A stretch of DNA of 64,000 bases from Bolinopsis microptera (lineage: Eukaryota > Ctenophora > Tentaculata > Lobata > Bolinopsidae): contig NC_087078.1 in NCBI RefSeq assembly GCF_026151205.1, forward strand, positions 15,455,118-15,519,117. Direction: 5' to 3'. The position numbers were made by a program, and so were the translations under genes. The notes below the pieces were generated by a model. That model was not told the origin of the DNA and did no database searches. It saw only the letters and a program-made list of their open reading frames with translations. The first letter of the stretch is position 1; each line of letters opens with the position of its first letter. Positions 11,393 through 21,639 of this stretch are shown here, piece by piece.

Positions 11393-11960
11393 TTCCCGTT
11401 TCCTGGTTATCTACATTTATTACAACAAAGAGAGGGGTAATGTGACCAGGACTACAATGAAACACCGTCGTTACAGATCTCAACTCCCTTAATAACTAAT
11501 AAGGAGATCATTAGTTGTCGCAAGCAGATTCGTAAACAGATTTAAGATTTTGAACGTAGGTTTATTTCACCTCGACAAATTTAGTTGTAGACGGAACAGC
11601 AGTTTCTTAGAATGACGATATTGTGGTGGGAAAATGTTAAGCCAACCTCTGGCTCAGATTGCATGTTTGGAGGGCCACCCGCCACAGGGGGCTCATATTG
11701 GGCCACAGGGGGTTTACATTGGGCCACAGGATGGCCTTGTTGTGAGGTTTTAAAGTTTTAAACAGATTCAGTTGCGAATACGACAGATTTCGAGGAAAAA
11801 TATATACATTTTGTAAGGATGCATAAACCGATAAAAGTATTATGTGGTAATAACCTAGTTTGTAATAACATGCAGGTATATGTTGTGCAATAATATGCAA
11901 GTATAATATGTTGTGCAATAATATGCAGGTATTTACTATCCTTCTTTCGAAAACTTCTAT
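11393..11960. repeat. Dispersed repeat, copy 1 (related to 14170-14860)
   Basis: It shares blocks in the same order with 14170-14860: ACATTTATTACAA...GAGAGGGGT, GACCAGGA...AACACC.TCGTTAC, a TTTAGTTGTA.ACGGAACAGC block and TGTGGTGGGAAAATGTTAAG. All differ by point changes and small indels, so this is an old duplicate or family member. There is no coding region; the minus-strand open frame at 11637-11918 is not supported. Confidence 0.6.
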
Positions 11961-12189
11961 ATTTCCAACGATTTAACAGAATGAAACAGATCAGGAGCCT
12001 ACTCGGCCGCTCAAGGTAACTCTGTTCAGTTTCTGTAAGCCAGTACAGCCTATCAGTTATTTGGTCAATCTAGAAAACTACGATAGTGGAAGAAGTTTAG
12101 GTAAGTCATTGTTAGTCAAGAGCTCTATCATTGGAGGATAGAGTTAAGTATAGAGTAAAATAGACTTTTAGTTCAGTACCAAAACAAAA

Positions 12190-12612
12190 AGAAGATTACT
12201 GAGATTACTGAGAATACTGAGAATACTGAGAATACTGAGAATACTGAGAATACTGAGAATACTGAGAATACTGAGAATACTGAGAATACTGAGAATACTG
12301 AGAATACTGAGAAAACTGAGAATACTGAGAATACTGAGAATACTGGGAATACTGAAAAATACTGAAAATACTGAGAATACTGAGATTACTGAGAATACTG
12401 AGAATACTGAGAAAACTGAGAATACTGAGATGACTGAGATGACTGAGAACACTGAGAACACTGAGAACAATGAGAGAACACTGAGAAAACTGAGAATACT
12501 GAGAATACTGAGATTACTGAGAATACTGAGAATACTGAGAATACTGAGAAAACTGAGAATACTGAGAATACTGAGAAAACTGAGAATACTGAGAATACTG
12601 AGAATACTGAGC
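12190..12612. repeat. GAGAATACT minisatellite
   Basis: About 45 tandem copies of the 9-bp unit GAGAATACT, with GAGATTACT, GAGAAAACT and GAGATGACT variants. Because the unit length is a multiple of three, it generates long false frames (ILS and VFS on minus, ENT and RIL on plus). It has no gene context. Confidence 0.95.
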
Positions 12613-12757
12613 CAGACAAGCACTACTACGAAGTTTTTATTCATACCAAAAACAAATTAGTGAATTGAATGTGGTTTTACAATTTCATATTATTTAGGAC
12701 GTAAATGATTGGAAAGGATGGAGACTTAAATTGTCTCATTATGGTCAAATGGTGATA

Positions 12758-14061
12758 CCTTATCGGACCTTATTTGGACGGACATTACTTGAACGCTGGA
12801 GGCCCTAGCGTTCATATAAATGTCCGTTCAAATAAAGTCTGTTCAATTAATGTCCGTCCAAGTTAAAGTCCGTTGAAATTTTTTCAAAAATTGTTCCATT
12901 TCGAACTTTTTGTCCCAGAATATGACAACTATGAGAACTTTATTGTGCCGTAAGTTAACGACGGAACGGGAAAAGTCGGTTTCCATAGGGGTTTAATTAG
13001 GTATAAACTACAGTACAGCTATACTTACACCCACATTCACATGCATGCAAGCTCACCTGGTCCAATGAGCGGGAAACGGAGAGGAAGGTCTGGTGACGTC
13101 ATAGTCACGTGACCTCAGGCTCATAATCACGTGACCTCAGACCCAATCAATTGGGTTCTGGCCTGGTCAGCCCCCTGTCACCCGATCTTGAGGTGACGTA
13201 CGACACCTCGTTAACCCAATCAATGTCTGGAAGGCTGCAAATTTTCACATGCCAAATTCACAAGATTCTTAAAGAGTTGTGCGAGATGACGAAACATAGT
13301 GGCCGCAGAATTATGAGGACTACCAGATCCTGGTGGAACCTAAGCGATCCATGATATCACGACAGGCCCTAAAGGTTCTCCTTGGTCTGCCGGAGGCACA
13401 GAAAACTCTACTAGTATATAATGTTTTCAAGGGTCACTTGGCGGAAAAAGTCAACGAAATTATGGCACTCAACAACATAGTTCATGAGCTAGTCACCGCC
13501 AACATGACAATTGACAAACTTGTTCCAGCCTCTAGATATTACGGTAAATCGTGTTGCCAAGGACATTGTCCGACGTTGTTATAGTTCATATTACTGAGGG
13601 GAGGTAATGAAACAGTGCTAGGAAAGCTCCACGTGATGTTAAGGTTAACCTAAAGGTGTCTAAGATAAAACTATTTCACGCCGAATGGCTTGTAAAAGTT
13701 AACACTGAAATGCAGGACCGGGGTAGTTTGATGAAAAAGGTTTCCATAAAGCTAGAAATCACTGATGCTTGTTTAAGCATGGACTATTTCATGCACGAAA
13801 ACCCATTTGATGAAGATGATATGTGATATTAGACACTGATTATGTACACATATTTTAACATTTTTACTGCTTAATGACTGCTTTTCTTACTTACTGTATA
13901 AAAAATGGATTTAAAAATCATTTGCTGAAATTTAAAAAAAGTCAAAAAATTGAAAAAATTCGGATTTTTGATGGTTTTGAATGCCTTCGAGCGTTCATAT
14001 TAATGTCCGTTCATAATAATGTCCGTTCATGTAATGTCCGTCCAAATAAGGTCCGATAAGG
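12758..14061 (+). mobile_element. TA-flanked DNA transposon with DDE-transposase remnant
   Basis: The inverted ends CCTTATCGGACCTTATTTGG... are identical for about 32 bp and are flanked by TA on both sides. This is the target preference of the Tc1/mariner/pogo superfamily. GTCCGTTCA-type subterminal repeats flank the coding interior. The frames inside (about 13151-13830) include a C-terminal stretch resembling DDE transposases. The frame is broken, so the copy is probably inactive. A second, internally deleted copy lies at about 39784-40134. Confidence 0.7.
13333..13826 (+). pseudogene. Possible DDE transposase remnant, frame-broken
   Basis: Two adjacent frames. The first (13333-13581) gives an unrecognised stretch of 83 residues. 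The second, read from about 13640 to the TGA near 13826, contains KLFHAEWLVK, a Gln/Asp-rich turn, KLEITDAC and an acidic NPFDEDDM end. The order 'HA-W-(V/L)-K ... GIxDA ... acidic tail' resembles the C-terminus of pogo/Tc1-mariner-related transposases. This is recognition by eye only. The catalytic Asp residues were not located. Confidence 0.4.
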
Positions 14062-14169
14062 TATGTTGAGTTACATAATTTGGCCATTGGAGCACAAAAA
14101 ACGTTAGACTTTCGTAAAACATTGTCAGATGAGGTTTATCTCTGTTGTAACGAGCAACTAATCGGGGGT

Positions 14170-14860
14170 TTTACTGTATTCAAATTTATTACAAAGGCAC
14201 GAGAGGGGTGTGACCAGGAGCACACTAAAACACCATCGTTACGGATCCTTGTTAACAGTGAGCGGTGAACAATTGAAACGCTTTGACACGAGCTATCACT
14301 TCCTTTATAAACTCCCCCGTGTTATTTGTGAATAATTGTGCTAGTTGGGAGGTATGCAGTCACGTGAAACTCGTATCTATCGTGCTTATATGGAGCGATT
14401 ATGGGTCAAACATTATACAGTGGCATGTTGTGAGACGAACCATTACATGAGGTATCTTAAAAAATTCCCTTAATATGGAGATTATAGCACACGAAATATT
14501 AACTGTCGGAAGTCTTTATCGTAAACTAATTTAAGGTTTTCAACGTAGTTTACGTTCACTGTGCCAAATTTAGTTGTAAACGGAACAGCTGTTGTAAGCA
14601 TTACGATATTGTGGTGGGAAAATGTTAAGCCAACCTCTGGCTAAAATATGCATATATAGAGGGCTCGTATTGGGCCACAGGATGGCCTTGTGAGGTTTTT
14701 AACTGATTCAGAAGGATGCATCCTAGCAAATTCGACAAGTAAAAACCAAAATATAGCTTCTGTCACTCAAATCTGTGGATACGACAGATTTCTAGAATAA
14801 TAGCATACCTTACTCGGGAATATTATGACAGGGATAAAGTGGTGGGTTTTGGAAAATTCC
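14170..14860. repeat. Dispersed repeat, copy 2 (related to 11393-11960)
   Basis: It has the same block order as copy 1 but is diverged. It is interrupted near its right end by the CCTTACTCGGG MITE at 14808. The two copies bracket the GAGAATACT minisatellite and the TA-flanked transposon. Confidence 0.55.
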
Positions 14861-14929
14861 GCCATATTTTTTCCCGGTAATTAATTTTCCCAGTTATAAA
14901 TTAACCCGCTATATTGTTCCCGAGTAAGG
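14808..14929. mobile_element. CCTTACTCGGGA MITE, complete copy
   Basis: Terminal inverted repeats CCTTACTCGGGAATATTAT and the complement of CCTTACTCGGGAACAATAT lie directly inside TA dinucleotides (14806-07 and 14930-31). The 122-bp interior contains TGGTGGGTTTTGGAAAATTC and TTTCCCGG. Related copies are at 14957-15030 and 52380-53255. TA targets suggest mobilisation by a Tc1/mariner-type transposase. Confidence 0.8.
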
Positions 14930-14956
14930 TAAACTAATAGTAATACATTTTGATGC

Positions 14957-15030
14957 TTGGTGGGTTTTGGAAAATTCCGCCATATTTTTCCCGGTCATTA
15001 ATTAACCTGCTATAATATTCCCGAGTAAGG
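14957..15030. mobile_element. CCTTACTCGGGA MITE, 5'-truncated copy
   Basis: It begins inside the family at GGTGGGTTTTGGAAAATTCC and runs to the intact right end CCCGAGTAAGG followed by TA. The left TIR is missing. It lies 27 bp downstream of the complete copy, so the pair may reflect a local duplication. Confidence 0.7.
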
Positions 15031-15089
15031 TATGCATTTTGTAAGGATATATAAATCGATTTCATTCTGTTCCTAGCAAGAACCCTTTT

Positions 15090-15255
15090 AACTCCAGGAA
15101 GTATTCCCCAAACGTCGTGGACACTAGTAACCGATAATTTCCCGTAAGAGTTGCCAGAGTATTAATATGAAGACAGACTGAGAGTCACCTCAAACTGGCT
15201 GGTAAAAAGTTTCAAAACAAATAACACTAAATTGCGCAATATATATATAACACAC
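15090..15255 (-). repeat. Dispersed repeat, inverted partner of 25342-26110
   Basis: The complement of this stretch matches the two halves of the repeat at 25342-25409 and 26023-26110. Shared landmarks are ATTGCGCAATTTAGTGTTAT, CAGTTTGAGGTGACTCTCA and GGGAAATTATCGGTTAC. It is useful because it shows the sequence before the hAT-like insertion in the other copy. Confidence 0.65.
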
Positions 15256-15277
15256 CAGAACCAGAAAAAATTATAAT

Positions 15278-15372
15278 ACTATAATACCTTGGCTTCTGAG
15301 TGCTGAGCGCGATAATTCCCGACAGCTTGCTGGAGGGAACGAGCGGGCACGAAAAAGCCAAGGTATTATAGT
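15278..15372. mobile_element. Small palindromic MITE-like element
   Basis: CTATAATACCTTGGCTT and its exact complement AAGCCAAGGTATTATAG enclose about 60 bp. The element sits in a TA-rich context (ATAATA on both sides). It is too short to encode anything; it is probably a MITE. Confidence 0.6.
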
Positions 15373-15379
15373 ATATTAT

Positions 15380-17670
15380 ACTATTATATTATCAGGTACT
15401 TAGACAAGTATATGACATATGTGTCTCTTTTTCAGCTTTAATTAACTTATTGTATCCCTTTATGGGGAGCAAATCTTATCAGTTAATGTATACCAAAATT
15501 TGTATAACTTTCTGACAAGTAAGATAAGGAACAAACATTTATTCTTATCTACTTCCCAAAAAAGAATACGAAAATGTCGGTTTATTTAAAAAAACCTAGT
15601 ATGGTATGGCGTCAAGAAATAGGCAATAGATAGGGTGCACAAATCAAATGTACATAGAATGTTAACTGTGATTTGTTAAGTTAGATTAGAAAGAAACTAT
15701 TAGAGTTTTGCAGCCTGATGAACAAGATCTACTGAATGATTAATAATCAAGCCATACTTAACGAATAAAATCGTGCCAAACCAGATAACGAGTCTGCTCG
15801 ATTCATATTAAAATGCTGAAGAAGCACCGATTCCAATTCTACGACTTCATATCTTAAGAAATTTCATGTGCTGCTCTGTCTATAAATTCAATTAGACAAT
15901 AAATGCTGGAAACATATAAATTACTCAAATATAAGTTTTCCTGCAAGTTATAGCCGTCCGTACTCCAGAGCTATCAATATATTAACCTCTGCACGCTCAC
16001 ATAGCACAAGCAGTGGGGGTAATGTCTGCATTTGGCGGCCAAATTCCAAAATTTGCATGGCAAAATTCAGAATTGGCCGCCAAAATTTTTTGGAGGCCTA
16101 AATCAAAAATCGGCTTCCTAGAATAAGGTGGATATGCAATTTTGAGTCGATTCCGAAAATTTCATGCAAAAATTTTGAAAACTGATTGAGTTATTTCCAA
16201 ATTAATGAAATCAATTCCACGAATATCGCGAACGAAGATACGGGCAATTTTGTTCATTTTTTGGGGTATTTTCGCCTTAGTATCCACAATCCACATTTAA
16301 ACAAATATAAAGCTATAACTTACAAAGAATATGTAGTTTAGGCCTACCTTTCATATAAAGTTAGTTTCATCTAAAAATATTGATATTTGACCAATTTAAG
16401 GGACGAAATCTACCAAATTTGGTGCGTATGCCCAAATATGGGCATATGGTTTTTTGGCTCATAACTCAGTCATTTTTTGTCCAAACTTGATGAAATTTCA
16501 TATACGAGTTCAAGAGACCACTAGCTACAAGTAAAGCACCATAAACCTGGGTTTTAGGCATGTTCAGGGTATTTGGCTAAATTGGGCCTAATTTGGACCA
16601 AATATGGGCGTGGTTGCCCCGCGGGCACCGTTTGGCGGTTGGGGTCCGGGACCCCCTCAAAAGTTCGGTCACTGGTCCTAGTTTGTTGGTCAACTGCTAT
16701 CTCGAAATCAAGTTTCACAAAAAAATACCCATTAAATATATTTAAGTAAATGGTATGTGTACTAGTGAGGAAGTAAAGCAAAAAAGGTTAAAGGCATAAA
16801 AACACTTCCAAAATTAAAAGGTATACGCCAAACGATGGCCTCCCAGTATGCTAGTCCATTTAAATTGGCACTGAGCGAAACAATCTTTATCTACCGTTCA
16901 GTTTTCAACCAACAGGAACACTTTTCATAAATAAGAGGATTCCACAATTCTTTATATTTAATACTTTAAGAAAAACAGTGACTAAACAAATTCGTTCCCA
17001 ATCCCCGACCATTTAACAATTACGAATTACGCAAATATATAGCTTCTCCATAACACCAAACCCCGGATATTGGTTAAGGCAAAGAAGCTCACAGCACAGA
17101 AAAAATTGAGCTAAAATTATAGTTCAAAAGAATAGGGAGTTGACGTCAAAGAAACTCAAAGCCGAATTTAACCCCAAACAAACCGATAATGACGAGCACT
17201 AAAGTGCCAGCATATGTGACACTGACAACTATTGCTATCATTAATCATTTGCGGGGTATTATATAAGCAATAGCAATGGCGACAACTACCTTGCCAAGAC
17301 TTGCCCAATGACAGGAACACAAATTAAATGCTCTTAAGTCGCCGTCGATTATTTGCTCGCAAGCTTTAATATAGCGTGACCGGTCAAGATATCATTATCC
17401 CTTTTTAACAACCGCGAGTGGCTGTTATTTTTATAGACGGGATCTATTTGTAATTGTAGGGAGAGTATCTGAACTGAATCTTTTTTCTGACTGGCAGTGA
17501 CATTTAACTTTAGACTGATGATATAGCAGAGAAAGGCAGTAAAATTGAAATATGTTATCAGAGAGATTTGAAGACTTGTTCATCATATTCATGAAGGTTT
17601 GGAATATGGAAATTAGTAATTAAACTCATGGATGATGTGAGAGTCCTTTTGAGTAAAGATTCACGTACGG
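15380..17670. other. Non-coding, AT-rich
   Basis: No exon could be supported on either strand. Part of it (about 16020-16800) has an unusually regular vocabulary (GGCGGCCAAAATT, GCCCAAATATGGGCAT) that looks like a dispersed repeat, but no second copy is present here. The minus frame at 16554-16781 has no known features. Confidence 0.35.
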
Positions 17671-17673
17671 TAA

Positions 17674-18051
17674 ATGAAAATTTGTCTTATGGAAGGAATA
17701 TTTAATTCTCAATTAGTACGATTAGCCAGAGTTAATTCGACACTTAATGGTTTCAAAAATTGTGTTACCGAACTTTTAGGTAAATTGGTTGCGCAAGGAT
17801 TTAAGTTAGCTGCATTGCGCAACAAGTTTGTCAAGTTTTATAAATCAAGATTAAATATTTGGGGTAAATATGGTAATGATATAATGATATTTATGATGAA
17901 TATGGCAATAAATATTGAATATTGGTTCATAAAATATATATTGCGTCATATCGGCATTATTTTTAAAAGTAAAGAACCAGACTCAAAGTCAATATCAGAG
18001 GGCACCATTGGTTTTGGCATATTCAAAAAAAGAATTCAATATCAGGTCTAA
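17674..18051 (+). pseudogene. Possible retroelement reverse-transcriptase C-terminal fragment
   Basis: The 125-residue frame has a central pattern IFNSQLVRLARV...F...V..LL.KLV.QGF....LRNKF.KFY. This resembles the helical 'thumb/connection' segment downstream of the RT catalytic core in several retroelements ('I-SQL-R-ARV ... LL-QG ... L-x-F-KFY'). No catalytic motifs, upstream RT or element ends are visible. It is an isolated decayed fragment if the resemblance is real. Confidence 0.4.
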
Positions 18052-18513
18052 CCATCATATATAATAGTGGTTTACACTTACAGCTTTATTTCAATTTAAC
18101 TGTGCAACATAAAGTAATTGATGGCGGTTTTAAGATTGCGCAAATCCTCGCAAATCCAAAGAAAATTGCTTTTGGATTTTGGTTACTCATACTCATACCC
18201 AATAGTATTGGCAATACTGCTTTCTTCTTCTTTGATAAAGCTAATGCAAAGAGAATTCTCAAATATTCTTCGGAGTCACACATTTGTAAAATGTCCACGC
18301 CACAATCATCATGGCTTCCAAATTTGGCAAAACTTACAGGGGGTCCTTTCCAAAATGAAACTTAGTGGTAAATATTGCTTAGTTTTCCCGTACAACTGGA
18401 CCTCAGGCCCACTGCAGCGTATGATGATTATAAATATAACTCTACAGTCTAAACTGGATTATCACGTGACTAAATTATTACATTAAACACGTTCTCTAGA
18501 TAGCTCTGACGGA

Positions 18514-18850
18514 CAACTCAAAACCCTAACGTAACCCTCTACTTTGACCAGAACCCTAACCCTCTACTCTGACCGGAACTCTAACCCTCTACTCTGATCA
18601 GAACCCTAGTCCTCTACTCTGACCAGAACCCTAACCCTCCACTCTGACCAGAACCCAGGAACCCTAACCCTCTACTCTGACCAGAACCCTAACCCTCTAC
18701 TCTGACCAGAACCCTTTAACCCTCTACTCTGATCAGAACCCTATCCCTCTAATCTGACCAGAACCCTAACCGGAACACTCTACTCTGACCAAAACCCTAA
18801 CCCTCTACTCTGACCAGAACCCTTTAATCCTCTACTCTGACCAGAACCCT
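18514..18850. repeat. AACCCTCTACTCTGACCAGAACCCT 25-bp-type tandem repeat
   Basis: About a dozen tandem units of 22-25 bp built from CCCTAACCCT, CTACTCTGACC and AGAACCCT, with length and point variants. It contains telomere-like CCCTAA words but is not a telomere array. It is interstitial, in non-coding sequence. Confidence 0.85.
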
Positions 18851-18859
18851 AGTCCCTAA

Positions 18860-20600
18860 CCCAATCCTTAACTCAAGCATCTGCTAAAATCCTTCACCTT
18901 TGGACACCGTTATCAACTTAATGAGATCACGTACAACAATTAGCAGACCCGACATCTGGGCCTCCTGCAAGACAATCATCAAAAAAGATGATAATACATC
19001 TTATCTCACATCTCACCATCAGAGACATTTATAATAATTAAATGAGTTTTGATGTGTGATGACTCCTAGTCCTAGCCAATATCATGGCTCATGGATATGC
19101 GTCGGCTATGCACATGGGCCATGTGATGCACGGTTCAGCTCTAAAATCCCTGTAACAGAGGGACCCCAATTAAATGAAATAGATATTTCTCAGAAATATG
19201 CATCTGCAGACATCCTGCCAGAGCTACTAGTACTGGAGAAAGAGAGAGGGAAAGGGAGCAGTAACGTGTGACAACAGCGGTCCCGGTGAAGCCCACTCGC
19301 CCTCTTTATATCAAAAGAACGAAAGGAAATGCCAAGGAGGGTGAGACGCGACTGCTGACGCTTTCAGCAAATTGACTGGACAAGACGAAACAGTCACAGA
19401 GCTAGGCGAAGATACAGTGGGAAAAATTATATTATTTATTTAATTTCAATTAAGTAAAAACTTTATTTATTGATCTAAGACTAGAGCAGAATTCATTTGG
19501 GTAATTTTAGTACCTTGTATAATGTATATATTAAATATTAATATAGGCACCATCGGACAAGTTTGTATAGTTTTCGTATATTTTATATGACGCTATAACA
19601 TCGCACTTGAAGTTTCTGAATAAATATTTGAGTCCAAACCTATAAAATAGACTCTTGACTCTTCGGTGCATTACATCGATCTCTTTATTATAATTTATAA
19701 TATCAACTTTCGTCAGATTGTGATATTCTCGCTGCACCAAGCTCCTGAAAATAATTGATTAATTAAGCTAATTAATTGGTTAATTAAGCTAAATGATAGC
19801 ACTCGACCAACGCTCCACTCTAGTTGACTCTGGTTCGCTTTTTATGCACTTAAAGGTTTTTTAAACATACGGGACTTATACAGTTATAGTTCAATGTAAA
19901 TCGTGTCTGACTGCAGTACCACTAGTACTACCGCGGGCTCGCCGATGAAGTCTTTAAAAATAATTGTAGCCCATTACTTGCGAAGCGGGAAGATGTTAAT
20001 TGATCGAAAGATGAAGGGAGTCAAACCACTAAGTCGATTTTTTTTCAAGACAGCCCGTTCATCTGTGACAAGACGTGTTGACTCACCAGACTGACCACTG
20101 ACAAATTTACCATAGCATAGGATCCGGGTGAGTGCAGATATTTTAAACATTTGTTTGTAGATAGGATACAGGTGAATCCAGTCGAGTGCAGATGTTATAC
20201 ACATTTGTTTACATCTGCTCACCCGACGTCAAACTATTTGTTTTATCTAAACAGATTTCACAATTAATATCATAAAGATGCAAGAATTTTCAAAGTCCAA
20301 CTTTCATTGCCGATGACCTTGCTCATACGACAATTTTCTAATATAGAGATATAAAAATATAGAAAAGGAAATCGGTGCCTTTCTCACTATGGACGCTTTG
20401 TAAATGTAATAGATCTTGCAATTTCATTGACAAAAAAACATGTTATTAATAACATTAACAAACAAGTTTTAATAAACAGTATTATTTTGAGCCGCACCGA
20501 ACCAATAACAAAATTTTGATTAATCTCGTTCATGTTTTGGTATTCGTGTTTTGAAGTTAAACAACCGCCTATCAGAATTGAGGAATATTGTAGCACCCCT
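18860..20600. other. Non-coding spacer
   Basis: No supportable exon. A short imperfect duplication (GAGTGCAGAT.TT..ACA.ATTTGTTT) occurs near 20130-20210. The rest is featureless AT-rich DNA. Confidence 0.35.
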
Positions 20601-20606
20601 TCTGGT

Positions 20607-20614
20607 TATAAAAG
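20607..20614 (+). promoter_or_regulatory. TATA box of the secreted-peptide gene
   Basis: TATAAAAG, 66 bp upstream of the ATG at 20680. It is placed as expected for a transcription start about 30 bp downstream and a short 5' UTR of about 40 nt. Confidence 0.65.
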
Positions 20615-20679
20615 AGGATTTTAGTTTGATAAAAGCACATTTTAGTTTCATCACGACTCGCAGATCAAAGCTCAACGAA

Positions 20680-21331
20680 ATGAAGATTGTTCTCTTTTGC
20701 TTGGCTGTAATTTGCTCAGGTAGGCGGAGAGATTTATCAATATTTACGATGGATTCGAAATCTTGGACTTGTGCTACTTTTACTCTCAAAATTTAATATG
20801 TAATAGCATTATATTGATTGAACAAGGATCATGTCCTCACTAATTATACTATGCTTATATGCTACGATGCAGATGTTCATTTCAAATTATTCAAAAGTTG
20901 GAGTTTGAAATTGAAATATCTTTTAGTGACGTCTGATCATATTATGTTCAAAAATGTGAGTTATTTTGGCAAAAAAACATGGCTGAGGTGCTAAAATTTT
21001 AAATTTGTCTTTAAAAACTCTTTAAAATTCGTTCAACTGTTAAAAACCTAAAAATGCCGCCCGGAACTCCCTATCACGATTCACGAGCATAACATATTTT
21101 CTACCCCTCTAACTTATCCACGTACAAATATTTATTATAGTTTCTCACCCTTCAACCTGCCTTACAATTTCAGATCTGGTTCACGCAGATGAGGAAGACA
21201 CCTCTGACAACGCAGAAAATGTCGGGCCATTTGAGTCGGAAGAGGCTGACGAGGACGAAGGTGCTTTCTATGGTGGCTGGGTTGGGGGTGGGGGTGGGGG
21301 TATCAACAAGCACTTCGAGGCGTATCGATAG
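20680..21331 (+). CDS. Small secreted acidic, glycine-rich peptide precursor (65 aa, two exons)
   Basis: Exon 1 is 20680-20719 and exon 2 is 21174-21331. The donor is CAG/GTAGGC, the acceptor TTACAATTTCAG, with phase 1 on both sides. The product begins MKIVLFCLAVICS, a compact signal peptide. An acidic stretch rich in Asp/Glu (residues 19-42) follows, then FYGGWV, a run of six Gly, and a short C-terminal INKHFEAYR. There are no Cys in the mature part. TATA box, short UTRs and AATAAA (21349-21354) 18 bp past the stop suggest an abundantly expressed peptide gene. The layout (signal, acidic spacer, short C-terminal segment) suits a neuropeptide, antimicrobial or secretory-granule peptide, but there is no dibasic cleavage site and no family was recognised. 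Confidence 0.75.
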
Positions 21332-21348
21332 TCTATCAGCTCCAAATT

Positions 21349-21354
21349 AATAAA
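21349..21354 (+). terminator. Polyadenylation signal AATAAA
   Basis: Canonical AATAAA 18 bp after the stop codon of the small secreted-peptide gene; it implies a very short 3' UTR. Confidence 0.6.
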
Positions 21355-21572
21355 CTTTTGGTCGAATTCTATGAATGTGAACATTTCTTGATATTTCGGT
21401 AAACGACTTCACCAGAATTTTGAGTTTTTGAAAATATCCATATTGCAGTTGCATTGTAAAAAATAAAAGTCTATTACTTTCTACATTCTTACATTTAACC
21501 AAATAAAATCAATAAATTGAATAAACAAGACAAAATATAAATTACAAATATTCTTTCATATAATTTTACAAT

Positions 21573-21636
21573 TATATACGGTACTATATATACGGTACTA
21601 TATATACGGTACTATATATACGGTACTATATATACG
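21573..21636. repeat. TATATACGGTACTA tandem repeat, 14-bp unit
   Basis: Four to five near-perfect tandem copies, in non-coding DNA downstream of the secreted-peptide gene. Confidence 0.9.
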
Positions 21637-21639
21637 ATC

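Noticed and set aside
12168-12660. Ser/Leu/Ile-repeat and Glu/Asn/Thr-repeat frames
   Set aside because: Shadow of the GAGAATACT minisatellite, open on both strands for the same reason.
16554-16781. Minus-strand 75-codon frame with Pro/Arg-rich text
   Set aside because: No splice context or domain; probably a dispersed repeat.
18102-18486. Three overlapping frames around 18.1-18.5 kb
   Set aside because: Open in several frames and both strands; AT-rich low-complexity DNA without family features.
18514-18850. Telomere end
   Set aside because: The unit is not a pure telomere repeat and unique sequence continues on both sides.
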